Of a stretch of 64,000 bases of DNA, positions 45,464 through 58,400 are shown piece after piece. The notes under the pieces were generated by a model that saw nothing but the letters and a program-made list of their open reading frames with translations, ran no database searches and had not been told where the DNA came from. The translations under genes and the position numbers were made by a program. This stretch comes from Typha latifolia (taxonomy: Eukaryota; Streptophyta; Magnoliopsida; Poales; Typhaceae): contig CM034101.1 of assembly GCA_019914945.1 (NCBI GenBank), positions 17,061,188-17,125,187 of the forward strand. The letters run 5' to 3'. The first letter of the stretch is position 1. Each line of letters opens with the position of its first letter.

Positions 45464-47155
45464 GCTTATTATCATGGAGACACCAGGCTTGTTGAGATGT
45501 TTAAAGTTAGCGTGGCATGGTTTTACAGAAAGTTGTCTGCAAGTAAATTGTTTACTCAGCATGAATTGTGGATTGTTGGCTGGATAAATTTTTATCTCCA
45601 GCTTTGGGCGATATTTCTTCTGCCTGCCTCTTCCGTTTATGTTATTGAATTTACTATACTGGTGTGATAATGGTATAATCAGATCATGCAAGCAGCAAAT
45701 CATATAATAAACTCTACTTGTATCTGCTTTACTCTTTCTTTTCCTTTTTCTTCTCCTGTGGAAATTGGAATAAACAGTAATTGTTCGATGTACTACACTT
45801 TGTCTCTTATTATTCGCATTTCCTCTTTCCTGGATAACTTTTTATGTCAAAAACTAATGTTGAAAAGTGTGCGGCAAATTTAGATATTCTTTGGACCAAA
45901 CAATGCGGTAATCAGAAGCAACATCGAAGAGCAAATTTGGTACTTGTGCTCAAGTTATGTGGTGGTTTTAAGGTCACTTGGGAAGAGGATGTTCTGGAGG
46001 TTATTATTATTATTATTATTATTATTTTATGCTGGTGCTTAATTAAAATTAAAATATTTTGTTTTATTTTTAGAGGAAATATATATTTAACCCTTTGCCT
46101 TTAATCTATTTGTGGTTTGCACCCTCTTATTTTTAATATATGCAAACCAAGCCCTACGTTATATCATATGTATAGACTTGTTAATGAAATTTAATTAGAT
46201 TATAAAATTATTGTCACCCAAGTTATAACTCAACTCAAAATACTAAATCCAAACTATACCCAATCTCAAAAAATACCAAACCCTCCTCATTAGTGGAGCC
46301 TCCATCCCGCAGGCCCTCGCTTTCCCTCCATCTCCATCTTCATTGGAGGAGTCTCCTTTCCATCTCTATTGGTAGCTTTCCTGTTGACAATGTGCTGTTT
46401 AATCTTGTTTTTTAGTTCATGCAAAGAAGAATGACAGCTTTAGAATGAAACAGTGGGTGGTGTAAATATCCAACAATTTGAATTCTTACATGTCCGAGTA
46501 ATTTGTCCACACATTTATAAAGAAATATAATAAATGAAAGAGAAGGAGAAGCAAAGTATCCTTTTGTCTAAAATCATTTTATTCTTATATTTTAAAAAAA
46601 TTTAAACTAGTTTGTGCATTTAATCAGATGATTAAAGTGTGGCCATTAATTTTTCCGTTTAAATTTAACTAAACAGTGCTAAAGTGAACAAAATACAGTC
46701 ATCATAATTGTGAAATAAGACATGAATATTTTTAAGATAATATTATTAAATGACTAAAATAGCGATGCCATTTAGTTAAATTTAACAGAAAAATAAATAT
46801 ATTTTATTTTATTTATAAAGAAGTATAGAGAGACTGATTTAATATTTTTCGAAATATAAATAGATGATAAATACTAAATAATCTGTCTGAGCCAACCTCA
46901 AATTTCGGCCCAGTTAGTTTTCATATCTGAAATCGAGTCACAGGAATCTCAATAGTACGAGAAGCCTCTAAAAAGAAGCAGCGTTCATCCGTCCCGAATC
47001 GGTGCGCATCCATTCCATTGCCCAATAATAATAATCTCCTCCTTTCGTTTTTCTAACTCGTTCTCCCTCTCCAGAGTAGAAACTAGAAAACCCACCGCCT
47101 TGTACCAAGAGAAGAGAGCAATCTCGATCTCGACTTCGTCCCCCTCTACATCGCG
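45464..47155. other. Spacer between POP and the CCDC124 gene
   Basis: POP 3' flank followed by AT-rich sequence. An (ATT)n tract lies at 46001-46026. Around 46280-46370 there is a C-rich patch containing GGAGCCTCCATCC and GGAGGAGTCTCC, perhaps a small worn element. No gene is recognised. Confidence 0.4.
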
Positions 47156-50100
47156 ATGCCGAAGAAGCTGGGCACGAACACCAAGGCGGAAGCCGCCCGC
47201 GCTCGCCGAAGCGCGACGGAGGCGGAGCGCAAGGAGCGCGAGGCTCGCGAGAAGGAGGAGCAGTACTGGCGCGAGGCCGAGGGCAGCAAGTCCCGCGCCG
47301 CCAAGAAGCGGGAGGACGAGGCCGAGAAACGCGCCGAGGCGGCGGCGCGGCGCGCCGAGATACGCAAGATCGCCGAAATGGAGCAGCAAGAGCTCGAGCG
47401 CGCCGCACGGAAGCCGAATCCCAAGGCAACCCGCGTCTCCATCCCCGTTCCGAAGGTCACCGAGGTCGACCTCGCTCGCCGCCGGGAAGAGGAGCGGGCG
47501 AGGCTCGAGAGGGATGCTGAGGCCGCCAAGAAGAAGCATAGCCGCACCGCAGACGAGGAGGAGTACGAGAGGATGGTGCTGGTGAGTAATACGAATAGGG
47601 ATGATTCCATCATCGAGGCGCACTCGTTAGAGGAGGCGATCGCCAAGATTGCCGTCACGGAACCGGCTTTGCCGGCGGATCGCCACCCGGAGAGAAGGCT
47701 TAAGGCGACTTTTAAGGTATATTTGTTTCTTGTTCTTGGTCTTTCGGGGTAGTTCTGTGGTTCTGTTCTTGGTTTATCGATTGATCAGTATATCTTTATC
47801 GCTTGAAACCCTAGGATAGAACCAAGGTTTCCTTTTGGCCTTTTGTGAAACTTGTTTGATTGCTAAAGAACTAGCGTAATTGGCCCTAATAGGTAAACTG
47901 ATGAAGATATTTAGTCGATCATCCGTTACCAATCTTATAGATGGAGTATGCAAGAAGAAGTGGCATAAGTGCAGAGTATCTTAGATGATGCACAGATAGA
48001 AAATATATGGACATTCTTTAGAAAGAATTAAGAAGTACTAATATTACCATCGTTAGTAAATTTACTTATTTAAAGATTTCCTCCTCAATCTTATGATATA
48101 AATTGAACTTTTATATAGAAGTTCCAGAAATAGGCATGTGGGTGAAGTTTCCAGTGAATGCAATATTGAATTGTGTGGTACAACCTACTTGTCTATTGGC
48201 ATTCTTATTTCCTGTTCCTGTGCACCATTAGTTTTCTACTTCAAGCTAGAATTCTCCAAAGGGTCTTTTTGTTGCATATATACCCTTCAAAATTTCCTTA
48301 TTTTCTTGTACATCCCTCTAAAGTTAATATTTGCATATATACTCTCTAAGAACAAACGGTTTTTGTATGTATACCTTTTGAACTATTTTTTTTTTGTGCA
48401 TAGATACCCTCTGGAATGAACTAACCGTTAATTTTCGAACAATTTAAGTATAAGAAGACAAAAATATTATTATTCTAGTTTTCACATATTTTTTTTAGTT
48501 AATGATACTTTTATCTTTTTTCTATTAAGTTTTTAAGATTTTTAAACTTGAAAAGTACTGGAAGAGTATTTATGCAAATAACAAATGTTTTAAAGGGTAT
48601 ATATATATATATCCACTTTAGAGCGTACAATAAGCAAATAAGAGTTTTTAATGGGTATAAATGCAAAGAACACTTGTCCAAATTATGGAAATCAACTGGG
48701 TAATCTTAACACTATTGTCTATATTGGCAACTAGGGTCCATGCTTACATTGAGAGCTGCTGCAGGAAAGACTAGATTAAGTGATTGTTTAGAGAACAAAA
48801 CCATATGGGATGCTTTACAGTTATGACAAATTAAGCAAAAATCTTGTTAAACGATAATTTGAAGGCCTGTTCCAAGTCTAGTTTCAAAAGATTCATTTTA
48901 TTTAGTTCCGTTTGGTGTATCTCATGTAGGTTCAAGTAATTCTTTTTGTTCTTTGTTCCCTGTTTTCGTTCTGAGGTACTAAAAGTTTGCAAGTGTAAGA
49001 GAATTGATACTATTTAATGCTGCAATAAATGTATACTACATGTATATGTATGCTTATTTTTCTTGATGGCTGTCATAAGTAGGAGTTCTTGCATTGTCAT
49101 AAACTATGATGGCTTGGACAGTGGTTAATAACTAACTCGTGTTATTCTTACAGTATCCTGTCAGTGGTATAAATAGTAATTTACTGTATCTTGAAACCTG
49201 TCAAAAGATGCATTCATGTAAAGGACATAGACGCTATAAGTGCACGTAGTATTTACTATTTAGTGTTATTTTCTTACTTTTCCTTCTCTTTCTTCCTCGA
49301 GTTTCCTATGACCTCCACTCATTTCTCCAATCTAAGGCAAATCTATCTCGCTGGAATTTTGGATCTGAATAATGATAGTTACAATATATCCTTTTACAAT
49401 CCTACAGTACTTGAATGTGACCAATGGACCAATGTGGTTATGTTGAAGAGTTATAAGAGAAAAATGATCTCCAGTTGACATCTCTGTGATGGCAAATTTT
49501 AACTAAAAGTATGACAAACAACTAATAAAACATGAAGGCTGCTTACAGAACAGAAACAATTAATAGACAAATGTGGAGAATCAACAAGGATGTTGAGATA
49601 GTAATTTTCTTTGTACCTCACCTACTCGCTTTTATTAGATTATGACCATGTTCCTGAAATAGTAGTTCCACACTTCAATTTTTTTTTTTCTGTTAAACTA
49701 ATAATGTAAAGAAGCCATCTTTATTTGTTGTTATTTTATTCTTGTAAAACCCCTCACTTCTACTGTGATGGATCATCCCTTGCTGCAACGACATCCCATA
49801 CAACTCAAGCAAAGATTTTAGCATATTGATGGAACATGCATATCTGGTCGAAAAAAGATTATAGCATTTTGTCTTAGTGAATGGAGATATCTTTGGTGAT
49901 CTGGCTAGATGTTATCCTACGGAGTGAATTGCCCAAAGTCTGTATAATGTAGTACATACCATCTTTTCTTGGAGAATTTATTTCTCAGTTTGTTAGCAGT
50001 GAATTATTGGGTGGAGCTGTAACATTTAATTTGTTTGCTATTTCTTTGATTTATGTTGTGTTTATTTTTATCGTCCAATACTTTTTCGTGATTCGTTATC

Positions 50101-51261
50101 ATTTAAGTTCAATAATGTGTAATTCAATCTTGTTACATTTTGAGTGATAAATTTAGTTGTTAGTTACTGCGAGATAAAATAAACTTGAAATTGTGTTGTC
50201 GCATTTTGAGGATGAAAGGTTTATAACATCTTTATGTGAGAGAAGCAGACAAAGTATATATATTCTGATATGTATTTAAACTCAGCCTAGAGTGTTCATT
50301 TCTCTTTTGTTACTTTAGCTTCCTTTGAAGCTCTTCTGTTGACCTGTGCTTGTAGTTACCTTGGTGACTTGAGAACACCTGCTGACCTTGTGAAATATAT
50401 GTAGGCTTTTGAAGAGGCAGAGCTTCCCAAACTAAAGGAAGAGAAGCCAGGTCTGACACTTAACCAATACAAAGATATGGTATGGAAGCTATGGAAGAAA
50501 TCTCCAGATAACCCTCTTAACCAGGTATGTTTTAGAGGAAAAATAAAAATGTGCTTAGCTGCTGATGGATTGTGGACCTGGTTTCCTCTAATATTGACTT
50601 GTGACACTTGTCTGTCAGACAATGTACTGGCATTCCGATATAATTAAATGTCCATAATGCCCATAATATCCATAGTTTATATTAGGGTGTAGTAGAGAAA
50701 TTTTTTGTTTGATTGTTGCAGGCTTGTGTTTGTTGGGCTTCTGTTAAAATGTTTCTACCAATTTAGGCTAAAAAACTTGTTTCATTTATTTTAATTATGA
50801 AATGCTTTACTGGTGCTATTTTATTGATAATATTTTGGATCCCAAGAGAAGAGAGACAAATTGTTTGATCCACTGAAACACAGGGGAGGCATGTCGAGTT
50901 TAACAGTCAATATCATACTTGTGCTGTAGGCAAAATGCCAAGCAGGTGAAATTCTAGGCAAAACACAAGGCATCACTTTGATTGAATAATTTGAAAATTA
51001 CTTTAATTGCACCTCCTTTTTCAATTTTTTTTGGAGTTAGTTGTAATTGATGGTTGAAGAAGCCATGAATTGTTTTCTTTTCCTTCTTTCCACAAATACA
51101 TGCATAAGATATGGGTAAGACTAGGTCACCAGATTGGGGATAGTATTATTAGGAGCTTTAGACGTTAGAGTTGTGCCACAGTTTGTTCTTCCAAGAACAT
51201 TTCTTTCCACATCATTTGGCATTGATGGCTTAATTTTCACTTGCAGGTTGTTGCAGAGTGA
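47156..51261 (+). CDS. CCDC124: CCDC124-like coiled-coil protein
   Basis: Exons 47156-47716, 50405-50524 and 51247-51261, giving 231 residues. It starts MPKKLGTNTKAEAARARRSA, the conserved CCDC124/Oxs1 N terminus. A long charged helix rich in Lys, Arg, Glu and Ala follows (about residues 15-80 and 98-130). Exon 2 codes the conserved C-terminal box AFEEAELPKLKEEKPGLTLN plus MVWKLWKKSPDNPLNQ. In animals CCDC124 binds ribosomes; a ribosome-associated role here is inferred from family. Exon 3 is predicted to code only VVAE; this acceptor is the least certain part. Exon 1 is very GC-rich and intron 1 is about 2.7 kb with a transposon inside. Confidence 0.88.
48261..48673. mobile_element. Mutator-like MITE in CCDC124 intron 1
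   Basis: A 413-base foldback element. The left arm begins GGGTCTTTTTGTTGCATATA. The right arm, reverse-complemented, begins GTGTTCTTTGCATTTATACC. Matching words (CAT-ATACCC, CTTATTG/CTTGTAC, CTCTAAAGT) continue for roughly 100 bases in each arm. Flanks TTCTCCAAA (48252-48260) and TTGTCCAAA (48674-48682) agree at 8 of 9 positions, fitting a 9-bp Mutator-type target duplication. There is no coding capacity. Confidence 0.75.
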
Positions 51262-52468
51262 TCATATGGGATTTTTTTAATAATCGAAGGCAAGTTTTTT
51301 GTATTTCATTGTATTGGTGTTATTTCATTAGACTTGCTAATTATTTGTTGCTCGTTCAGGTCATTCAATCAATGCTGGAATCGACATGTACTAGTCATGG
51401 AGTTGCTTCCGTGGTGTTTCACAAATTTCACACTTGCGAAGTTTGAATATCTATAGTGGGTTATTTAAACAAGTAATAAGCATATGCCGGCACTGTATAT
51501 TAGGAGAGTAAAGTGCATCTTGGAGCAATTTATTGTTTGTCTTGGAATGGTCCATAGCCTTTTAACGTAGATTACATGTTATAGATTAATGTGGGTTCTT
51601 GCATCATCGAATGTCTGCTTCTCATTGTCATTGGCGTTGATTGGTCGGTTTATTTATACAGTATGCAAGCATGCATCCTTTGCCTTTCATTTTTTTGTTC
51701 GACTTGTTTGCATCCACTGTCTAGATCTACTGTTTGTAGGACTGGTTATTGGACAAATAATAACTTGGGCTTATCTATATGTAGTATGATTTAATTGTAA
51801 CATAGAATTGCTGGAATGTTCTTGTTACTCTGATTTTTACCATGGCAAGATGCCAAGCAGGTGAAATCCTACAGTATTCCTTTTGTCTTGCAATAAAGGG
51901 AATGAATCAGGATCTCGACCTGCCGGAAGTATTATCATCTCAAGCTATACTCGACTATATCTATGTTTGAGAAACTATAAAAGTAATCTGCCACATTAAG
52001 TTCTCTGCTCATTGTAGTAGCTACGGCAAAGCTTGAGCAAACGCTTAACATCTATTGATACATCAATTAAGCGCGCCTCAAGGCAGAAAATATCATTTTA
52101 TAGTCGAAAGTTGTCAGACCAGTAAGTTACAGATGACAGAATCTGCCACCTCAATACGGTTAGATATGAAGTAAAATAAGAAAGAAAAAAAATAGATAGT
52201 CTACTATCTGGCGTTTGGACACAATGTAGATGGTCGCTGTTTATTTAGTCATTAGTACTATAATGTCCACTCAGATCAACCAAATTCGCTGCACCCAAAT
52301 AAATGACGAAGGGCTTAAAGTAGTGACATGCAGTTGTTCCAGACAAATGAAGCCACACAGGCATCATGAGATTAAGGCATGCGCACGACACAAGCAGCCT
52401 GTAACCTGATCACTTTTGGGAATAGTTTGAGAAACCTTGGCGAAAAATATCTTAGGCCTTCCTCGAAG
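51262..52468. other. Convergent spacer between CCDC124 and PUS10
   Basis: 3' flanks of two genes that converge. AT-rich, with only short chance ORFs and no recognised repeat or RNA. Confidence 0.4.
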
Positions 52469-55400
52469 TCAGTTAAAAGAATCCATCTTCACATCCGTAA
52501 CATCAAGCTGTAATATCTCAGCTTTGCAGCCTAATATGGAACCCATACTGTAGTAACAAGACAAATGAGTAAATAACTAAATTAATTTATAATAGTATGC
52601 AACTAACTGGTAAAATTAATGACAATGTCATGATGGAAGGAAAAGTGGAGGAAAAACGACCAGACTAATTTCAGTATACTCAGCTAAATTGTTACATTAC
52701 ATTAAGCGCTACAGGTACTACTGTCATATTATAAAAGAAAAGGTAAACAGATTGACACTTGACCATCCAAAAGAAAAGGACCTACAAAAAGGACACAAAT
52801 AATCTTGCACCACAATTGACAACAGTTTGCCACAAGAAAGCTAGCAATCAAGTAACGACCAGACCTCATGATCATATATGGTTGCTAACAGGATATTCAG
52901 CTTCTTATCATGCAGGATATTCAGAATTATAAGAAAAAAATACAGAGGGAAGTTAAGTGCATATGCAAATAAAAGGACAAGATGAAGAATAGCAGCATGT
53001 GCTGTATATAACTCAATACTAGATATAGCTATGACAGATCTCTCATTTCTGTAATGCTCACGGAAAAATAGCTGATATATAGATAATGTATATGACTATG
53101 TGCATCTTTACCTTGGTTGGGTGCGTCCAAGATCTCCATGCACAAACTCTTTGATATATGTTCCAGCCTGGTATGGTAGAACACTTAATTAGAGCTGATA
53201 GAAAACAATCAGCAACCAAAGATCAAGAGAAAATTGTATGCTGCAGAAACATATATTTATGAGCCTGTAAGTAGGCCACACAGTATGATCCAAAATATGC
53301 ATATATTTCTCCACTGCTAAGTAATTGACAGGCACAGGAAAGATGATGCTCTAGTAAACAAGCCTCCTGACAATATAAAATGTAGCATTAACCATAAATT
53401 TAATATTTGTGGAGCCTAAACAATAATTAAGACACCGCAAAGCACATCATCCCAACCTACGCTCTAACGGTCTAATGGAGTAATGCTCACTTCTTTATCT
53501 TTTCTGAATTGCAACAGAGAGTTTTAAGTACAGAAGATAAAGGCATAAAGCACCACTCTACAACTGAAAGCAATATATGGAGAAATCTGTCAAGTAATAA
53601 AAAAGAACATGTACCTGAGTGCAAAGATGCAATAAAAAATACTGGGAGCTTCCACTGACTTTCTCAACCATCATCCTGGCCCAAAAAATAACATGGTAAG
53701 AATCATATGCACCTTTAATAACAGAACACGAGATAGAGGCACTTGTGGCATGGCATGCACTGGCCAGCAGCTGACATGTGCCACAAGGCATGGCGCCTCC
53801 GTCTGTAAGAGGTGATCTGCAGCTGCAGATCATCTCTCAGAGGCTGCAGAATGGACATGGGATGCCATCATTAACCAGGCAGCAGCAACTAACACAGGAA
53901 CCAAAAAGTGGTACGTTGACATTTGATAAGAAACGAAATCAATCATACCAATGTATGATCCTCTTACGCTCCAATGGACTTCGACGATGAAGCACCCTAA
54001 CTGGAGTCTTCTGGAAAATTTCCTATGAAGCAAGAAAAAGGAATATGTCAATGAGATTTTGCTTTCATCCACTGTATGGAGAATATTCAGATATGCCATT
54101 TTGTTGGCATTAGAAGGAGACACTTGAAGTTGAGAATAACATTAGAACCAAGAAATGTTGGTTTCAGGTGAATGTCATGTTTCCATTTGCTAGCACAGAA
54201 AATGTTCTAATATGCTATCTAGTAGTTTAATACTACTCACTGGATAACCAAATAAATATTCAGTCATCTCCTGCAGACAAGTTTAAGGCTACCCTTTAAA
54301 TTGCTGTACTACTTTTAGGAAGATCAAACAAATTCAAATAACACATTCACACTTCCTACTAATCTTGCAAGAATGTGAAACACAGCCTACAAAATCTCAA
54401 GAAAATAAGGATGTGAAAACTAAGATTTGTCGTCTTGCGTAGTATTATTGTATGGAATCCAGGTAGAGGTAGAGGTAGAAGTGACTATGTACCAGTATCT
54501 TAAGAAGATATCAGATGCCATATCAGTCCCCGTTCTTCTTTATTATGAACACTGAACTTAACCAATCTATAGCTTTAACTTTCATGAAATAGTGAAGTTG
54601 TCGAGAGAATGCAAAGATTAAGAATTAGTTTTAGGCAGTCAAGCCGGTAAAGGTAATTCAATTATGTTGATAGTAGGTATATGCAAGCACAAAAAATTAG
54701 CTGGAGAACACATACATGTAAGAATTACAATCCAGAATTTTCTAGACTGGTCTTAATTGTGAAGAGCTAGACATCACTCAGTCTTCAATCTAATATTTAA
54801 CCTATTATATATTATACTACTCTACAATACAAAAGATCAACATTTAGCACAAAGTAACAAGAGCACATACTGAGATAATATAGATCAGTTTACAAAGTAG
54901 AATAAAAACAAAAATACAGAGCTCAAGAGAGAACTGTAGAATCCGGATAGATCAAGACAAAGTTAACTGGCATAAGTAGATGTGTATCTCACATCTGGTC
55001 ACCTATGGACCTCAACATACCAATATCCAGTTTAGAATTATTGTTGAACAATAATGACTTATTAGAGGATGGCAAGAAACAACATAAGAAAGTTTTCTTA
55101 CACCTGACGGGATCAGCAGTCACACATCAGAATATGCTACACATGGAAGCAAACTCCTCAGGATAACTACAAGGAGGGCAGGTGAGCCCAGCACTAATTA
55201 GCAGGAGTGTCGGAAATAAACAAAAAAAATCTCACCATGTCCTTCAGAGAAGAAATAATCTGCAAGTCATCATTTGTTAAGGGGCGAGAAATCCATACAA
55301 GTGCAGCATACTGCTTCTGCATAAATACAGCCAACCATTACATACACTAAATATCTAAGAAAACACACTTATTCAGCATCAATTCTGTTTAAAATACATT

Positions 55401-58400
55401 AAAGAAAAACAAATGAAAACCAGCAGAAAAGTACTAGCACAAAACCTGTTTCTCTGACTCCCCTTCACGCATCATAGCCCATCCTTCACTGCCGACCAAT
55501 TTGAGGTTTCTCACTCTAACCTGTAATAATAAAGTGATAAGAACATAGTTGTATCCATAAAAGAGAAATTGTGTTTCTATAGGCTTTATAAATTTTGCAA
55601 TCATCAAATGATGTTACTTTCAGAATCTTACATATTTCTTGACAGAATTGTTTATCTTTTCTGCAATTTCTTGAATGTCAACACTAGATGGCACATATCG
55701 TGCATTTGGAACTTCCACTAGAAAAGGACGACCAGATCCCAACATCCGCACCTGCATAGAAGTTGTTAAGTCTGATTGCACATTAATAGACAAACTTTAA
55801 AGCTAAAAAAGGTATCATACGTCAATATCTTCTCTGCCAGCAGCATGAAACTTGTAGCTGTCACCTCTACAAATACTACACACATTGTCCCCAACTATCT
55901 CCTACAAAGAAGGGGAAAAAATGTAGTATCATAATGCTTTACATTACAGAGGAAAGATAACTTTACAACTATGAAATGTACTATACCTCAACAGATGCTT
56001 CTCCCATTCTTTCATCATCAATCATCCAACGTGACTGGCTCACCTTTCTAGAGAACTATACAAACAAGAAAAAAAAATTGCAAGACTTGATGTATGAATG
56101 GCACCAGACTAAGTAGACACATTCCAATTCTGCATGAAAAAAAAATGATATCTAGGTCCCTTGTATGACATTCTTTAGCTCATATGGTTCGCTATAAATC
56201 TAGCCAAAATAATGTGTTGTATAGCTATAACGAGTCAGACCGTATAAAACATATTAGAGAATTAAAAACACCATGTATATGTGATGATGGAGATCTGGAA
56301 AATCTCCAGAAAGAAAATATCAACTAACACCTCTTCAGAGTTCTTATATTAAACATAATTAAGTATACATATCAAACAAGTCAGAATTGAAAACAGGAAT
56401 AACTCTGAATTGATCAATAATAATTTCAGAGTCAACGATGAAGTCATTCGTCAAATTTACACTCTTCTAGCAATAAATTTATACTCTATTGCGTGGAATG
56501 TCATAATAAAGGATGCTAGAGAAGTAAGTCTTGACAAAATATAATTTTCTGAAGATTTTCTTATAGCAGAGTATGAAAAGCTACAAGGTAGTTGGATTTG
56601 ACTGAGTAACACAATGTCAACTTTTGGAAATTATGTCTAGTGATTAACGAACTACAGTATTCTTCTATGTTTCATCTTATAAATGTTAAAGAAATATGGC
56701 AGTGCTAAGTTTTGTCACTATCTTCAAAGAAGTCCAACTCTAGCTAACTAGAAATATATGATCACTAATTAAAATTTTCAAACCTTGTTTAGCTCATCAA
56801 GATGTGCATGATATATGTACTATTTGAACTAGATGTAAAAAATCATATGACACAGATTTTGTCTAATATAATTTGCTTGTAAGGATAATTTTATGAGAAT
56901 ATAGAGAAGGTTATTTTTGCTTACATATATTCATATTATTAGAAGCCAAAGTTGAGACAAATGAGATTCAAATCTAAAGTGGCAACTTGACATCCATAGC
57001 CACTTCTCTTTTCCGGATACAGATCCGAAAAAAGACATTAAAAATATTATAAACTTTGTCCCATGTTTACTTAAAAGGACAAATTGCATGCCAGATATAT
57101 CCATATTTTGTCAATTAGTTAAATATATAGTGCACTGAGAAAATATGTAGGAAACCTTTGGAAATAGATTCTGATATGGCACCACCAATGCTCAGACCCT
57201 ATCTCTATTATGTGGATATTGATAGGATCGAAATTCAAGCAGGATAGGCATATTTAAATCCACATGGCAAAACTCAGATATAGAAGCTAGATAAGACTGG
57301 TAACCTCTATTTAACTTCCTTTTTCTCAAAAACATCTGTTTAATTTCCTTCTTTAAATGCATTATTTGCAAGCTTTTTAACTTCCCACGTTAAGTGTACT
57401 TAAATTCACCTTTTTGTGTTCACACTGGAGATTAGCCTTCAGCTTCTCCCTTCCAAGTTAAGAAACACGTTGAGGTGAAGGTTGAAAGTTCTCATGATCT
57501 CACCAGTCTTTAATTGCAGTGATAACAGAGAAAAAAAAATTTAACCAGCCGGAAGTAGAAGGGCCTTTGGTGTTTTAAATGCACTTGCACCACCTATCTC
57601 CCCCCTCACTTATCTTTAAATTGTTAAATGCTTACTAATTCAAACACAAACAACGAGATAAGATGCAGGTAAAGGGAAATCAAATTTATAAATTTGAAAA
57701 AGAAACTGTAGATGAAAATGGTCTTCGCTGGGGGTTACCAGCTGAGCCAGTGGCATGAAACTTGCTGCACCATTCTACTTTAGCAACAGAAATCTCAATC
57801 CTGACATGATACTTATGAAATTCATCTGTAGTTAATTCTATAATTTTTACCAATATCCTTAGCACAAAGTTCCCAATAAAGCATGTCTGCCAACTGCCAA
57901 CAATGAAAGGCAGACTGACACAAATAGACAGCATAGAGAAGGTTACAGTTAACATGCACACTTTAGATACTCTGTAGCATACCTTCAAGTATCTACCACC
58001 AATATATATGGGCATCCTAAAGCAAGTAATCCTGAGCTGACATGGTGTTGAGGCCTAAAGAAGAAAATTGAACCCGTTAATAGTGATAATGAATCTAACA
58101 ACACTTTGCAATTCACATACATGTACACATTTGCTAGAAAGAAAATAACCTTTTCAGGTGGTGACTTAAACAACTCAGAGAAGTCGTTATCTTGCATGCC
58201 ATCAAGGGCTCTGTGGATGACCGCATCAGATTCATTGTGAGGATGTTTAACATCATCTTTTGATGTTCTCTTGTACGAATCACCATGATTGCTCTCATTA
58301 TCTACTCCCTCTATTAGATTATTAACAAAATTAAGGGACGCATTATAAAAAAAGAGGATTTTGTAAAGTATGTGGAGCAAAGTAAAAAATCACGACTAAT

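Noticed and set aside
46968..47658. Several long ORFs overlapping CCDC124 exon 1 in other frames
   Set aside because: Shadows of a GC-rich, repetitive charged exon; only the plus frame at 47156 matches a family and splices onward.
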